64,000 nt of DNA from contig CAVVZJ010000010.1 in the NCBI GenBank assembly GCA_963752755.1, positions 496,001-560,000 on the forward strand, given 5' to 3'. Of the stretch, positions 37,254-46,318 are shown piece after piece. Source of the DNA: CAVVZJ01 sp963752755. Lineage in GTDB: Bacteria > Planctomycetota > Planctomycetia > Isosphaerales > Isosphaeraceae. A model generated the notes under the pieces. The model was not told where the DNA came from. It ran no database searches and saw nothing but the letters and a program-made list of their open reading frames with translations. Numbering within the stretch: position 1 is the first letter of the stretch; every line of letters begins with the position of its first letter. A program made the translations under genes and the position numbers.

Positions 37254-39181
37254 ATGTTCCGCAACGGCACGGCCTCTCGACAACGCATCAAGGCCCGACT
37301 CTCGGCTCGACGGCGACCGGACCTCGATCTTCTGGAGGATCGCCGCCTGCTGGCCTCGGCGCTGGCGGCCTTGAGCGTTCCGATTACCCCTGGCCCGGTC
37401 GAGGGGACATCGTTCACCGCCATCGTCGCCCGCTTCAATGACGCCGACCAAAACACCGATCCGACCCAGTACTCGGCCACGATCGACTGGGGTAACGGCC
37501 ACACGTCCGGTGGCCAAATCGCCGTCGATCCGAAGGGAGGATTTGACGTCGTCGGCACCTATACCTATAACGATCCAGGTCCGTTCACCCTGACCGCCCA
37601 GATCCAGGACAAGGACGGCGACTCGGCCACGGCGAAGACGACGAACATCGTTACCGACGCCACCCTGATGGCGACCGGCACCACGATCGACGCCACGCCG
37701 CAACACGGCGCTCAAGAATGTCGTCGTCGCCACGTTCACCGACGACGATCCCGACGCCAAGCCAGGCGACTTCGCCGCCACGATCGATTGGGGCGACGGC
37801 ACCTCCTCGGCCGGCAAGATCGTGCGCGACAAGGCGGCCGGCGGCTTCGACGTCCAGGGGACGCACACCTACAAGGCCACCGGCGCCTTTGCTGCCCAGG
37901 TCGCGATCCGCGACGGCGGCAAGGGGATCGTCTCGACGACCGTTCTACACCTCGACGAACCTGATCTCCGACGGCGCCGTGCCGGCTGACCACATCGACC
38001 CGAACCTCGTCAATCCCTGGGGGATCGTCGCCGGAGCCGCCAGCCCCTGGTGGATCAACGACGCCGGCACGGGCCTCTCCGAACTGGTGGACGGCGCCGG
38101 CAACCTCAATGCGGGCCTACCCTTCGTCACCGTCCCGCCGACCGCCGGCGGCACCGATCCCTCGGCGCCGACGGGAATCGTCGTCCAGAACAATACGGCC
38201 CATCCGAATGACTTCGTCGTCTCCGCGAACGGCAAGAGTGGCGCTTCGGTCTTCATCTTCGCCACCGAGGACGGCACGATCAGCGGCTGGAACCCCGGCG
38301 TCGATCGGACCCACGCCATCCGCGAGGTGGACAGCTCCCCCGCCGGCGCCGTGTACAAGGGGCTGGCCCTCCTGGCCGCCCCGAGCGGTTCGACCTTGCC
38401 CGCCGGCCAGTACCTCCTCGCCACCGACTTCCACAACAACCGGATCGACGTCTTCGACGCGAGTTTCCAGCCAGTCACGCTGCCCCTGGGCGCCTTCCAT
38501 GACCCGACGCTGCCGGCCAATTACGCCCCGTTCGGCATCCAGGTGCTCAACGGCAACGTCTATGTGACCTACGCCCAGCAGGACGCCGACCGTCATGACG
38601 ACGTCGCCGGGGCGGGTCACGGGTTCGTCGATGTGTACACCCCCGGGGGATTCTTCATCCAGCGAATTGGCGGGGTCGGCCGCCAGCCGGAGCTGAATTC
38701 CCCGTGGGGTCTGACCCTGGCTCCAGCGAACTTCGGCAGGTTCAGCAACGACCTGCTCGTCGGCAACTTCGGCGACAGCCACGTCAGCGCCTTCGACCCG
38801 ACGACCGGCGCCTTCCTCGGCCAACTCTCCGACGCGAAGGGCCATCCCCTGACACTCGACGGCGGTTTCGGCGGGACCGAGACAAAGGGCTTATGGGGAC
38901 TCAGCTTCGGCAATGGCACCGGCTCAGGTCCGACCAGCACGCTCTACTTCGCCAGCGGCATCAACGACGAGGCCGACGGCGTCTTCGGAAGCGTGACGGC
39001 CAGCTCGGTCAGCACGGCTCAGGCTTCGACCATTGTCTCGGTCTCCTCCAAAGGTGGCGGGCATTCCGGAGACGATGGCCTGCTGGGCATGGTGGATGGC
39101 GGGGATGCCGAGTCCGGGAAATCCTCGGGGCACCGGCACGGCCATCGCGGAAACGGCTCGGGACCATCCGGGAACAGTTGA
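37254..39181 (+). CDS. TIGR03118-type secreted protein with PKD-like repeats (two frameshifts)
   Basis: Exported protein of about 640 residues. It has the planctomycete motif LDLLEDRRLLAS at residues 23-34, then two PKD/Ig-like repeats with ATIDWGNGHTSGGQI and ATIDWGDGTSSAGKI. The TIGR03118 domain follows (NLVNPWGIVAGAASPWWIND, YLLATDFHNNRIDVFDASF, LNSPWGLTLAPANFGRFSNDLL, GLWGLSFGNG), a beta-propeller of unknown function. The C-terminus is Gly/His-rich (SSGHRHGHRGNG). Frames change near 37690 and 37940, so three frames carry parts of one protein. A strong terminator hairpin lies 51 bases after the stop. Confidence 0.8.
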
Positions 39182-39231
39182 GCCGATCGCAAGCGTGACT
39201 GGTCAGCCCGTTGCCTGATTGTTCTTGCACG

Positions 39232-39270
39232 CGACCTGGACCGGGCTCCACGTCAGCCCGGTCCAGGTCG
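39232..39270 (+). terminator. Strong terminator-like hairpin after the TIGR03118 gene
   Basis: Perfect 16-base arms cgacctggaccgggct (39232-39247) and agcccggtccaggtcg (39255-39270) around a 7-base loop. No long T-run follows. The remaining bases to about 39670 show no recognisable gene. Confidence 0.7.
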
Positions 39271-39670
39271 ACAGCCCGTCTGCCGTCCGACGAGCGATCG
39301 CCGATCATTACCAAGCCTGAAAAAACCAAAGTCGGCTCGCCAGAGGACGCCTAACCTCGCACTGCCAGCAGACCCGGCCCGTCGCGGTGAGTTCTGCTTG
39401 AATCCACGCTCAGCGTGCGCGCCGGTCCGCTCAACTTGGTCGATGATGAAGCCGTGTGGCAGTCAAGCGGTTGCTGGAAGTCTTCCTCCTCGGGCCGATT
39501 GTCTCATCATGGCCGACGCCGTCGGTCCCAATCGACTATCCGGGGTCACAACCCGGTACGTTCGACCGCGCTGGGCCGGCCTAACGCGTCCAATGCGACC
39601 CGTCGCTCATTCGTTCGGCCGTCCTGACGACACGCGTCGGACCGTCCAAGCTCCGAGCCGGTGAGGGCAT

Positions 39671-39720
39671 GTTTTATTAAGTAAAATATTATTATGTATA
39701 ATAGTATTACTTTATATAGG
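39671..39720. other. AT-rich island
   Basis: Fifty bases with almost only A and T (gttttattaagtaaaatatt and on) stand out sharply from the GC-rich surroundings. In one frame they extend the IS110 transposase reading frame (VILLYIIIFYLIKHAL). It lies at the 3' side of the decayed IS110 copy and may be its end, its target, or a foreign remnant. Confidence 0.75.
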
Positions 39721-39723
39721 TGA

Positions 39724-40721
39724 TCCTGGATTGCTGCAGCCCGCCGGCCGGCCTTCGGGGCCGACAGCCGCGCGTCCCAGGCGGTGCCGAGGCGGAGCAT
39801 CGCCCGGCACCGCACCAGCGGCTGGCGGGCCAACGTCACCAACGCCTGCTTGCGCCGCTTTTTTTGGATTCGGGTGATCCGTTGCACCAGCCGGGCCGCG
39901 GTGGGTGATCCGGTCTCGGAGGTCGGTCTCACCGGACTGGAGCTGCCGGAGCACCAGCCCGGCGTAGGCTGAGACCTTCCGCGCCGTGCGGAACCGGCGG
40001 GCTTCGTCGCGGTGGGCGACGAACACCTCGGCGACGCGTGCTCCGACGCCGGGGATCGTCCGCAGCAGCCGGACCCGCTCGTCCTCGGCGCCCAGGGCGT
40101 CGAGTCGCGGCTCCAACTGCGTCATCAGCGTCTGCAACTCGCTGAGTTCCGAGGCCAGCTCGCCGCGCCACCGCTTCAGGGCGGCGCACTCGGCCTGTGG
40201 TCGGGCCCGGGTCGCGATCGGCTCCCGGCCGGCCTGGGTCCAGGCCCGGTGCCCGGCGGGCCGCAGTACGCGCTGTCGCGGGCACAAGGCCCGGATGCGG
40301 TTTTGACAGGCGGTGCGGCGGCCGACGAGGCGGTCGCCGTGCTTGACCAGGCTATACGGTACTGGCGAGCCCGCGGGCTGGGCATGGGCACAGTGGAGAG
40401 TTCGCCGATGGCGGCCATCCGGGCCAGCTTCCGGGCGTCGTCGCGATCGGTCTTGCGTTTGAGCTTGCACCAGGACCGGGCCGAGTGCATGCGGTTGGCG
40501 ACGACGGAGGTCAGACCCAGCTCATCGCAGTGGTTGGCCACCCCGCCGGCGATGGTGCCGGTCTCGAAGACGACCAGGTCGGGTCGTCCGGCCTGCAGGA
40601 TCGAGCGTAGGGCGTTCGGGTCGGTGGTCACGGTGAGGAAGCGGGCGTCGGTGGTGGCGGGGTCGTCGAAGCAGGCCAGGCTCTTGAACATGCCGAGGTC
40701 GAGTCCGAGAATCGGGGTCAT
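39724..40721 (-). pseudogene. IS110 family transposase, frameshifted
   Basis: ATG 40721 starts TPILGLDLGMFKS (first Asp), followed by VVFETGTIAG (Glu) and KLKRKTDRDDARKLARMA, the acidic segment missing from the other IS110 copy. A frame change near 40370-40390 leads to SLVKHGDRLVGRRTACQNR, IPGVGARVAEVFVAHRD and the serine segment RQLQSGETDLRDRITHRG. A second change near 39935 gives LVQRITRIQKKRRKQALVTL, continuing into the AT-rich island. All domains exist, but the frame is broken twice. The sequence before the ATG resembles that before the copy at 18788. The 3' end is not defined. Confidence 0.75.
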
Positions 40722-40744
40722 GGTCGCGTGGCTCTGTGGATATT

Positions 40745-40766
40745 TTAAGATGTCATCGCATCTTAA
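40745..40766. promoter_or_regulatory. Inverted repeat in the IS110 left end
   Basis: ttaagatg (40745-40752) and catcttaa (40759-40766) are perfect complements around a 6-base loop, 23 bases before the IS110 start codon and also upstream of the divergent YcxB-like gene. It could belong to a guide (bridge) RNA or be an operator. Confidence 0.5.
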
Positions 40767-40831
40767 GAATCCCTCTTCTGGGGGAGCCACACGGCCTGCA
40801 TGGATTCTTCCGATGGCATCGAGCGCTTCCA

Positions 40832-41413
40832 GTGAATTCCACCGTCAATCTTTCGTTCCGCTACATCGAGAGCGATTACGTTCGAGCACTTCGAGCGCAC
40901 TACGCTTCACGCCTTCGCTTGCGCCTCGACATCGCCGTCATCGTTGCGCTCGCGGGGATCGGGGTTTATCTGTGGCAGTCTCCGGGTTCCCGTTGGTTCG
41001 GAGTCGCTTGCGTCGTCGTCTCGAGCTTGTTCAGTCTCATGCTCGTCGCGGCGTTCACCGTCATTCCGCCCTTGGCCTTTCGCCGCGAGCCGAAGTTTCG
41101 CGACGAGTATTCGCTCGCATTCTCACCGGAGGGAATCCACTTCCGCACCGAGCACATCGATTCTCAGCTTCAGTGGGGAATTTATACGCGAGCGTTGGTT
41201 GATGTCCATTCCTACGTGCTTTATTACGGCACGCGCCAGTTCACCGTAATTCCAAAGCGAGTGTTTCCGAGTTCCGAGCAGCAGCAGGCATTCGAGCACC
41301 TGCTAACTCGGCACGTTTCCGAGATTGAGAGACGGGTGGCATATGGATGCTTTATAGTTCCGCGTCTCAGCGGACCTGGCCCGCCGCGAAAAGCGAAAAC
41401 GGTGAAGCATTAG
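40832..41413 (+). CDS. YcxB-like membrane protein
   Basis: 193 residues from GTG 40832, starting NSTVNLSFRYIESDYVRAL. Two adjacent membrane helices (about residues 30-78: LDIAVIVALAGIGVYL and VACVVVSSLFSLMLVAAFTVI) precede a soluble domain with the YcxB pattern: EYSLAFSPEGIHFRT, then LQWGIYTRALVDVHSYVLYY, and the ending HVSEIERRV. The C-terminal 20 residues are basic. The role of YcxB proteins is unknown. An in-frame start at 40736 exists but would run through the IS110 left end. Its stop overlaps the 3' end of the next, opposite gene. Confidence 0.7.
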   Translation: MNSTVNLSFRYIESDYVRALRAHYASRLRLRLDIAVIVALAGIGVYLWQSPGSRWFGVACVVVSSLFSLMLVAAFTVIPPLAFRREPKFRDEYSLAFSPEGIHFRTEHIDSQLQWGIYTRALVDVHSYVLYYGTRQFTVIPKRVFPSSEQQQAFEHLLTRHVSEIERRVAYGCFIVPRLSGPGPPRKAKTVKH

Positions 41414-41754
41414 CGAGGTTTTGTCATCACAACGCTGGCGAGCATCGGCATCGCCAGCTGGTAGGCCAGGTCGCCGTTCAGGGTCATGCGATTCCGGAAC
41501 GCCTCGCCCGCGAGCCAGGCGAGCGACACGAGCACCAGGAGGAGATCGGCCCAGGCCGGCAGCGGTGTCGCGGACACGGCGACCGCCGTGCCTCCGAAGA
41601 GGACGAGGGCGTTGCGGGCCGTGCGGATGCCGCGCCTCCGGGCAGACCACGAGACGCAGGCCGCGACGATCAGGCACGCCGCGCCCGTGAAGAAGGCGTG
41701 GCCGCTGGCGACGTGGTAGACCAGCCATCGTGTCAGCACGGCGATCTCACTCAA
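41410..41754 (-). CDS. Small membrane protein
   Basis: 114 residues, starting SEIAVLTRWLVYHVASGHA. Three hydrophobic segments are evident (about 15-33, 47-66 and 68-86), with a basic loop ARRRGIRTARN in between. It resembles the membrane N-terminus found on some planctomycete GDSL-type hydrolases, but the hydrolase part is not seen, so it may be truncated at its 3' end (overlapping the YcxB gene by four bases). No confident function. Confidence 0.5.
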   Translation of the reverse strand: MSEIAVLTRWLVYHVASGHAFFTGAACLIVAACVSWSARRRGIRTARNALVLFGGTAVAVSATPLPAWADLLLVLVSLAWLAGEAFRNRMTLNGDLAYQLAMPMLASVVMTKPR

Positions 41755-41909
41755 CTCGCCTCACAGGGCGGCTCGACCTCCTCACCGACCCTGTGACGGC
41801 TTGCCGGTCCAAATGATCATACGCTGTCCGGTCCCCATTCCCAACCGAACAGCGTTCATCTGGGAACCGACATCAGGTCATCGGCCCCGAAGAAGCTGCG
41901 GATCAGTCG

Positions 41910-42302
41910 TCAGGAGCCGTACCCCATCTCCACCCAGTAGTGCCAGTCCTCGACCGCCTGCCGGGTCTCCTCGTCGGCTTGGGCCACCTCCAGTTGAGAG
42001 AGCGGGACGGCGAGGGTCCGCTTGTGCTCCCAGGGCATCTCCACGAACATCTCGCGCTCGCACTCGTCTGCGGGCGCCATGCCGACGACCTCCACCTCAT
42101 CCCCGACTCGCAGCGGGGAAATCGCTCGCTCCCGGCGACACCGGGTCAGGAAGGGGAAGTGTAGCGAGTCTTCGAGGTAGTAATACCAGCCCATCGCCTG
42201 CTCGTGCTCGTCGTAGCAATCGACAACGATCTCCATCGTGATCCGCTCCTCGCGGGCCTCGTCGCGCTTCGGCTTGCCCTTGGGCTTGCGAGCTTTGGCC
42301 AT
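41910..42302 (-). CDS. CcbP-like calcium-binding protein
   Basis: 130 residues from ATG 42302, beginning with a lysine-rich AKARKPKGKPKRDEA. The middle MEIVVDCYDEHEQAMGWYYY, then EDSLHFPFLTRC and SPLRVGDEVEVVGMAPADEC, match the small acidic calcium-binding family of CcbP. The ending VEDWHYWVEMGY is also typical. Probably cytoplasmic. It is the third of three small minus-strand genes (43181, 42820, 42302 starts) spaced by about 30 bases, which suggests an operon. Confidence 0.75.
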   Translation of the reverse strand: MAKARKPKGKPKRDEAREERITMEIVVDCYDEHEQAMGWYYYLEDSLHFPFLTRCRRERAISPLRVGDEVEVVGMAPADECEREMFVEMPWEHKRTLAVPLSQLEVAQADEETRQAVEDWHYWVEMGYGS

Positions 42303-42337
42303 CGTTCTTCCCCTCCCCCCGATCCCTCCAAGTTCTC

Positions 42338-42820
42338 TCAACACAGCGTCAGCGACGTGATGGTGGCCCGACCGAGCTTGCCGCCCTTGTCCGGTCTGAT
42401 CACCAGGCGCATGTGGGTGGCGCCCTCGGCGTGGACCGTCCAGTCCTCCCGCTCGAAGGTCGAGCCGGACGGGCTGAAGTTGTACTCCTGCTGGAGCAGT
42501 TCCCGGTAGGTCTGCCCGCCGTCGGTCGAGACGGCAAGCTGGAGTACCTGGGTGCGGGCGGCCTCGGGCTCCTCGACCTCCAGGATGACCCGGCGGATCG
42601 CCTGCGGGGCATCGAAGGCCAGGATGACGGCCTGCTCGCCGGGCTCCCCGGCGATCCAGCGGGTCCCACCCGGTCCCCGGCGCCCGTCGAAGGCGAGGTC
42701 GATGGGGTGCCCGGGGTCCTCGGAGGTCACCAGCACGGTGGCCACGGCGGCGATGTCGATCTCGCCGGGCCTGGGGGCCGGCGGTTGCTGTGGTGTCCCG
42801 ATGATCTGCTTGCGGAGCAT
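42338..42820 (-). CDS. Hypothetical protein with discoidin-like (F5/8 C) domain
   Basis: 160 residues. The sequence IDLAFDGRRGPGGTRWIAGE, VILAFDAPQAIRRVILEVEE, LQLAVSTDGGQTYRELLQQ and HMRLVIRPDKGGKLGRATI gives the strand pattern of F5/8 type C carbohydrate-binding domains. No signal peptide, which is unusual for that fold. Gene spacing (31 bases after the upstream gene) supports co-transcription with its neighbours. Function unknown. Confidence 0.6.
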   Translation of the reverse strand: MLRKQIIGTPQQPPAPRPGEIDIAAVATVLVTSEDPGHPIDLAFDGRRGPGGTRWIAGEPGEQAVILAFDAPQAIRRVILEVEEPEAARTQVLQLAVSTDGGQTYRELLQQEYNFSPSGSTFEREDWTVHAEGATHMRLVIRPDKGGKLGRATITSLTLC

Positions 42821-42851
42821 GGTACCTCCTCTCGAAGCGACGGCGGTCCGT

Positions 42852-43181
42852 TCACACGAGCCCCGTCAGGGCCAGTGGGTAGAGGCTGTGGAAGACGACC
42901 GCTCGATAGGTTCCGTCCTCCTCGGGGCGGGCCACGATCAGGCAGCCGATGCGGCCCCGGTCGTCGTCATCGTGCCCGACCTCGCCGATCAGGTAGAGCA
43001 GGTCGCCGCCGTCGTCCATCCGCACGACCCGCTCCACCCCGTTGTCGTAGGCGATCGGCACCCGGACCCGGTACGTCCGATTGCCGTGCTCGACCTTCAG
43101 CCATTGCCACCAGTCGTCCCGGTCGAGGTCGAAGCCGAGCAACTCGTGCTTGTCGGTCAGCAGGTCGACCGGGACGGTCAT
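42852..43181 (-). CDS. Hypothetical acidic protein, first gene of a small operon
   Basis: 109 residues from ATG 43181 (TVPVDLLTDKHELLGFDLDR). It is rich in Asp, Trp and Tyr and contains DDGGDLLYLIGEVGHDDDDR. The longer open frame upstream is not preferred because codons before 43181 look random. No family recognised. It leads the group 43181-41910. Confidence 0.5.
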   Translation of the reverse strand: MTVPVDLLTDKHELLGFDLDRDDWWQWLKVEHGNRTYRVRVPIAYDNGVERVVRMDDGGDLLYLIGEVGHDDDDRGRIGCLIVARPEEDGTYRAVVFHSLYPLALTGLV

Positions 43182-43490
43182 GGTCGAGTTCTCCAACGTC
43201 CGGGGCCTTGCCTTGGCGGGCTGAACTTCGTCTCTCCACAGTGCTGACCCGGCCCGACCGGATCGGTTTCGAGGGACGTGTCCTGGTGCAACACCCGGCC
43301 CTCGAGTTTCATGGAGATGGGCCGGCACTACAACCCAGGTACGCCTTCCCCCGGAGCATCGGACCCGAGGCGAGCGTCCGTGACGACTATTGTCCCAGCG
43401 CCTCCGGAATCCCGGAACCCCACAGGCCACCCTGGCGAGCCCGCACAGCGGGGTAGGCGTCCCGATGCTCGACAAGCGTTCTTCCGCCTG

Positions 43491-43830
43491 ATGTTCCGGA
43501 TCGTGGTCGCCCCCTTCGTCCCGTTTGGCCTCTGCCGCCGCATCCGATCCAGGACCGACGAGAAGCTCGACCGATGGCAGGAAGGGTCCTTCATCCTGTT
43601 CGGTCTGCGGCTGAGCGGCCTCCCCCTGCTGACGGGCGTCATCACCTGGTTGATCGACCCCGAGTGGATGGCGTGGTCGTCGATGCCAATCCCCGTCTGG
43701 CTGCGCTCGGCGGGGCTTGGCATGGTCGGGGCCTCGGGTCTCCCCCTCGTCGGGACGTTCCGGCACCTCGGCACGAACCTGACGGCCACGGTGGTCACGA
43801 GGAGGGAGCATACGCTCATGACCACCGGCC
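43491..43830 (+). pseudogene. Truncated isoprenylcysteine methyltransferase-like protein
   Basis: The N-terminal part FRIVVAPFVPFGLCRRIRSR, with membrane helices LLTGVITWLIDPEWMAW and GLGMVGASGLPLVGTFRHLG, then TATVVTRREHTLMTTGP, is the front of an ICMT/PEMT-family membrane methyltransferase. The catalytic YRWVRHPFY-type segment that should follow TTGP is missing; unrelated sequence continues. It is a 3'-truncated gene. The preceding 43182-43490 gap holds nothing recognisable. Confidence 0.6.
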
Positions 43831-44015
43831 CAGATCGCCACGGCCGGCACAGTGAGGCCAGTCTTCAGCCCCGATCGATCGTAGGCGAGTGGCATCCCCA
43901 TACGGGCGAAAGCCTGACGGCTTGCGTCGAGGGACAGCCCGCATTAGAAACGAGTATGGCGAGTCGCATGGGCAAGGCCGGGTCCGAAAGGCTGGTGGCG
44001 GTGTTGGAGGTCTCG

Positions 44016-46296
44016 ATGAGATGGATTCCGAGGCGAAGACGAAGCTGGACCATCTCCTTCCTGGCCGGAGTGTTGATCTCCGCGGCGATGCCTGCGACGG
44101 GGTGGCTATCCGGAGGAGCGGGAACTCCGGCACGCGCCGGCGAGCATGAGGAACCGGAAGACCTCCAGCACTGGGCGTTCCAACCGATCCGGCGGCCTGG
44201 GATTCCCGTGGTTCAGGATACCGCCTGGGTGCGAAACCCGATCGACGCGTTTGTCCTGGCCGGCCTCGAAGAATCCGGTTGGACGCCTTCACCGCCGGCC
44301 GATCCGGCAGCCTTGCTGCGTCGAATCCATCTGGGAGTGAGCGGTCTGCCACCCACCCCCGAAGAGGTGCGGGCGTTCCTCGAAGATCCCTCCCCCGAGT
44401 CGCTCAACCACGTGGTGGACGACCTGCTGGCCCGCCCCTCTTACGGCGAGCGTTGGGGACGTCACTGGCTGGACCTGGTCCGCTTCGCCGAGACCAATGG
44501 CTACGAGCGCGATGACCTCAAGCCGTTCGCGTGGAAATATCGGGACTATGTGATCTGCTCGCTCAACGAAGATAAGCCGTTCGATCGGTTCATCCTCGAG
44601 CAGCTTGCCGGCGACGAGCTGCCAGACGCGACGGCCGAGACCTGGATCGCCACCGGATTCAACCGGCTCGGACCCTGGGACGACGAGCCGGCCGACCCGA
44701 AGCAGGACCGGTTCGATCAGCTCGATGACCTGGTGCGGACCACCTCCGGTGTATTCCTCGGGCTGACCCTGGGCTGCGCCCGCTGCCACGACCACAAGTT
44801 CGAGCCGCTGACAACGCTCGACTACACCCGGATGGTCGCGATCTTCGACCCGCTCCGCCGCCCTCAGGCCGGCCGGCCGCGAGCTGGTCCGACCCGTCGG
44901 AACGCCGGCCGAGCTGGAGGCCGCAGGCCGAGCGCGACCGGAAGATCCGCGAGGCCGAGGGCCGGATCGCATCCCTGCGGCGAAAGTTTCGGGCGGAGTT
45001 CCTCGCCAGCGATCGGAGCGGTCTTCCAGCCGAGGTCGTCGAGGCGCTGCGGGCCGAGCCTGAGGCGCGGACCGAATCCCAGAAGGCGCTCGCTGCGTCC
45101 CATGAGAAGGCGATCGGCGAGGAACTGGCCGCCGCGATGCCGGAGGACATGCGCAGTCGGATCGAGGCAATCCAGGAGGAGGTCCGTCGGCTCCACGACG
45201 CGACGCCCGACCTTCCACTCGGCTACTTCCTCGAGGAGACGTCGCCCGAGTCACCCCGGACGCGTTTGCTCTTCCGGGGCCAGGCGACTTCCCCCGGCCC
45301 GGAGGTCGAGCCGGGCTTGCCGGCGGTTCTGGTTTCCGAGCAGCCGGAGTTCTTGCCACCCGGCGAGCGGACGACGCGGCGGCGGCTCACGCTCGCCCGC
45401 TGGTTGACCAGGCCCGGACAATCCGCTAACCGCACGCGTGATCACCAACCGGGTCTGGCAGTTCCACTTCGGCGAGGGACTGGTCCGCACGCCCAGCGAC
45501 TTCGGCACCTTCGGCGCCCCGCCGACCCACCCCGAGCTGCTCGACTGGCTGGCCGACCGTCTCGATCCGGGACGGCTGGTCGCTGAAGCGGATCCACCGG
45601 CTGATCCTCACGAGCAATACGTATCGCATGAGCAAACGATGGGACCCGGTCAAGGGCGTGGAAGACCCCGAGAACACCAGGCTCTGGCGCGTGCCGTACC
45701 GCCGCCTGGAGGTCGAGGTGATCCGCGATGCGATGCTCGCTTCCAGCGGCCAGCTCGACACCACGATGTACGGTCCGAGCGTTTACCCCGAGATCCCTCG
45801 CGAGGTCCTCGCCTCGCACAGCGACCCCGACAAGGTCTGGAAGCCATTCCAGGAACGAGAGGCCTCCCGCCGCACGGTTTACGCCATGGTCAAGCGTTCG
45901 CTCGTCGTGCCCTGGCTCGAAGTGCTCGACTTCTGCGACACCACACAGTCGTCCCCAAGGCGGAGCGTCACCAGCGTCGCGCCTCAGGCGCTCACGCTTC
46001 TCAACAGCGGCTTCGTCGCCCGGCAGTCGCACCACCTGGCCGACCGCCTACTCCGCGAGGCAGGCAACGACCCGGCTCGACAGGTCGAGCAGGCGTACTG
46101 GCTCACCCTGTGTCGGTCTCCAGCAGCGGACGAGACGGCCGCGATGGTCGCCTACCTCGAACGCGAGGCGACGTGGCTCATCGAGGCCGCCTCGGGGCGA
46201 GGTGAAGACCTGGAGCCCGGTGAGGCGAGGCGCGAGGCCCTGGCGAGGATGGGCCGGGTGCTTTTCAACTTGAACGAGTTCGTGTACCCGGATTGA
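44016..46296 (+). pseudogene. DUF1549/DUF1553 planctomycete protein, frameshifted (copy 1)
   Basis: Planctomycete cytochrome-like exported protein of about 750 residues. After a signal-like N-terminus (RSWTISFLAGVLISAAMPATG) comes DUF1549: HWAFQPIRRPGIP, WVRNPIDAFVLAGLE, RPSYGERWGRHWLDLVRFAE and LGCARCHDHKFEPLT, a C-x-x-C-H heme-type site. After frame changes near 44870, 45420, 45595 and possibly 45140, the DUF1553 part follows: RLTLARWLTRP, VITNRVWQFHFGEGLVRTPSDF, RIHRLILTSNTYRMS, REASRRTVYAMVKRS and RSVTSVAPQALTLLNSGF. The order is normal for the family. The DUF1501 gene begins 23 bases after the stop, which is the classic partner. Confidence 0.8.
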
Positions 46297-46318
46297 TCGG
46301 CGAGAGAGGAGACCGGCG

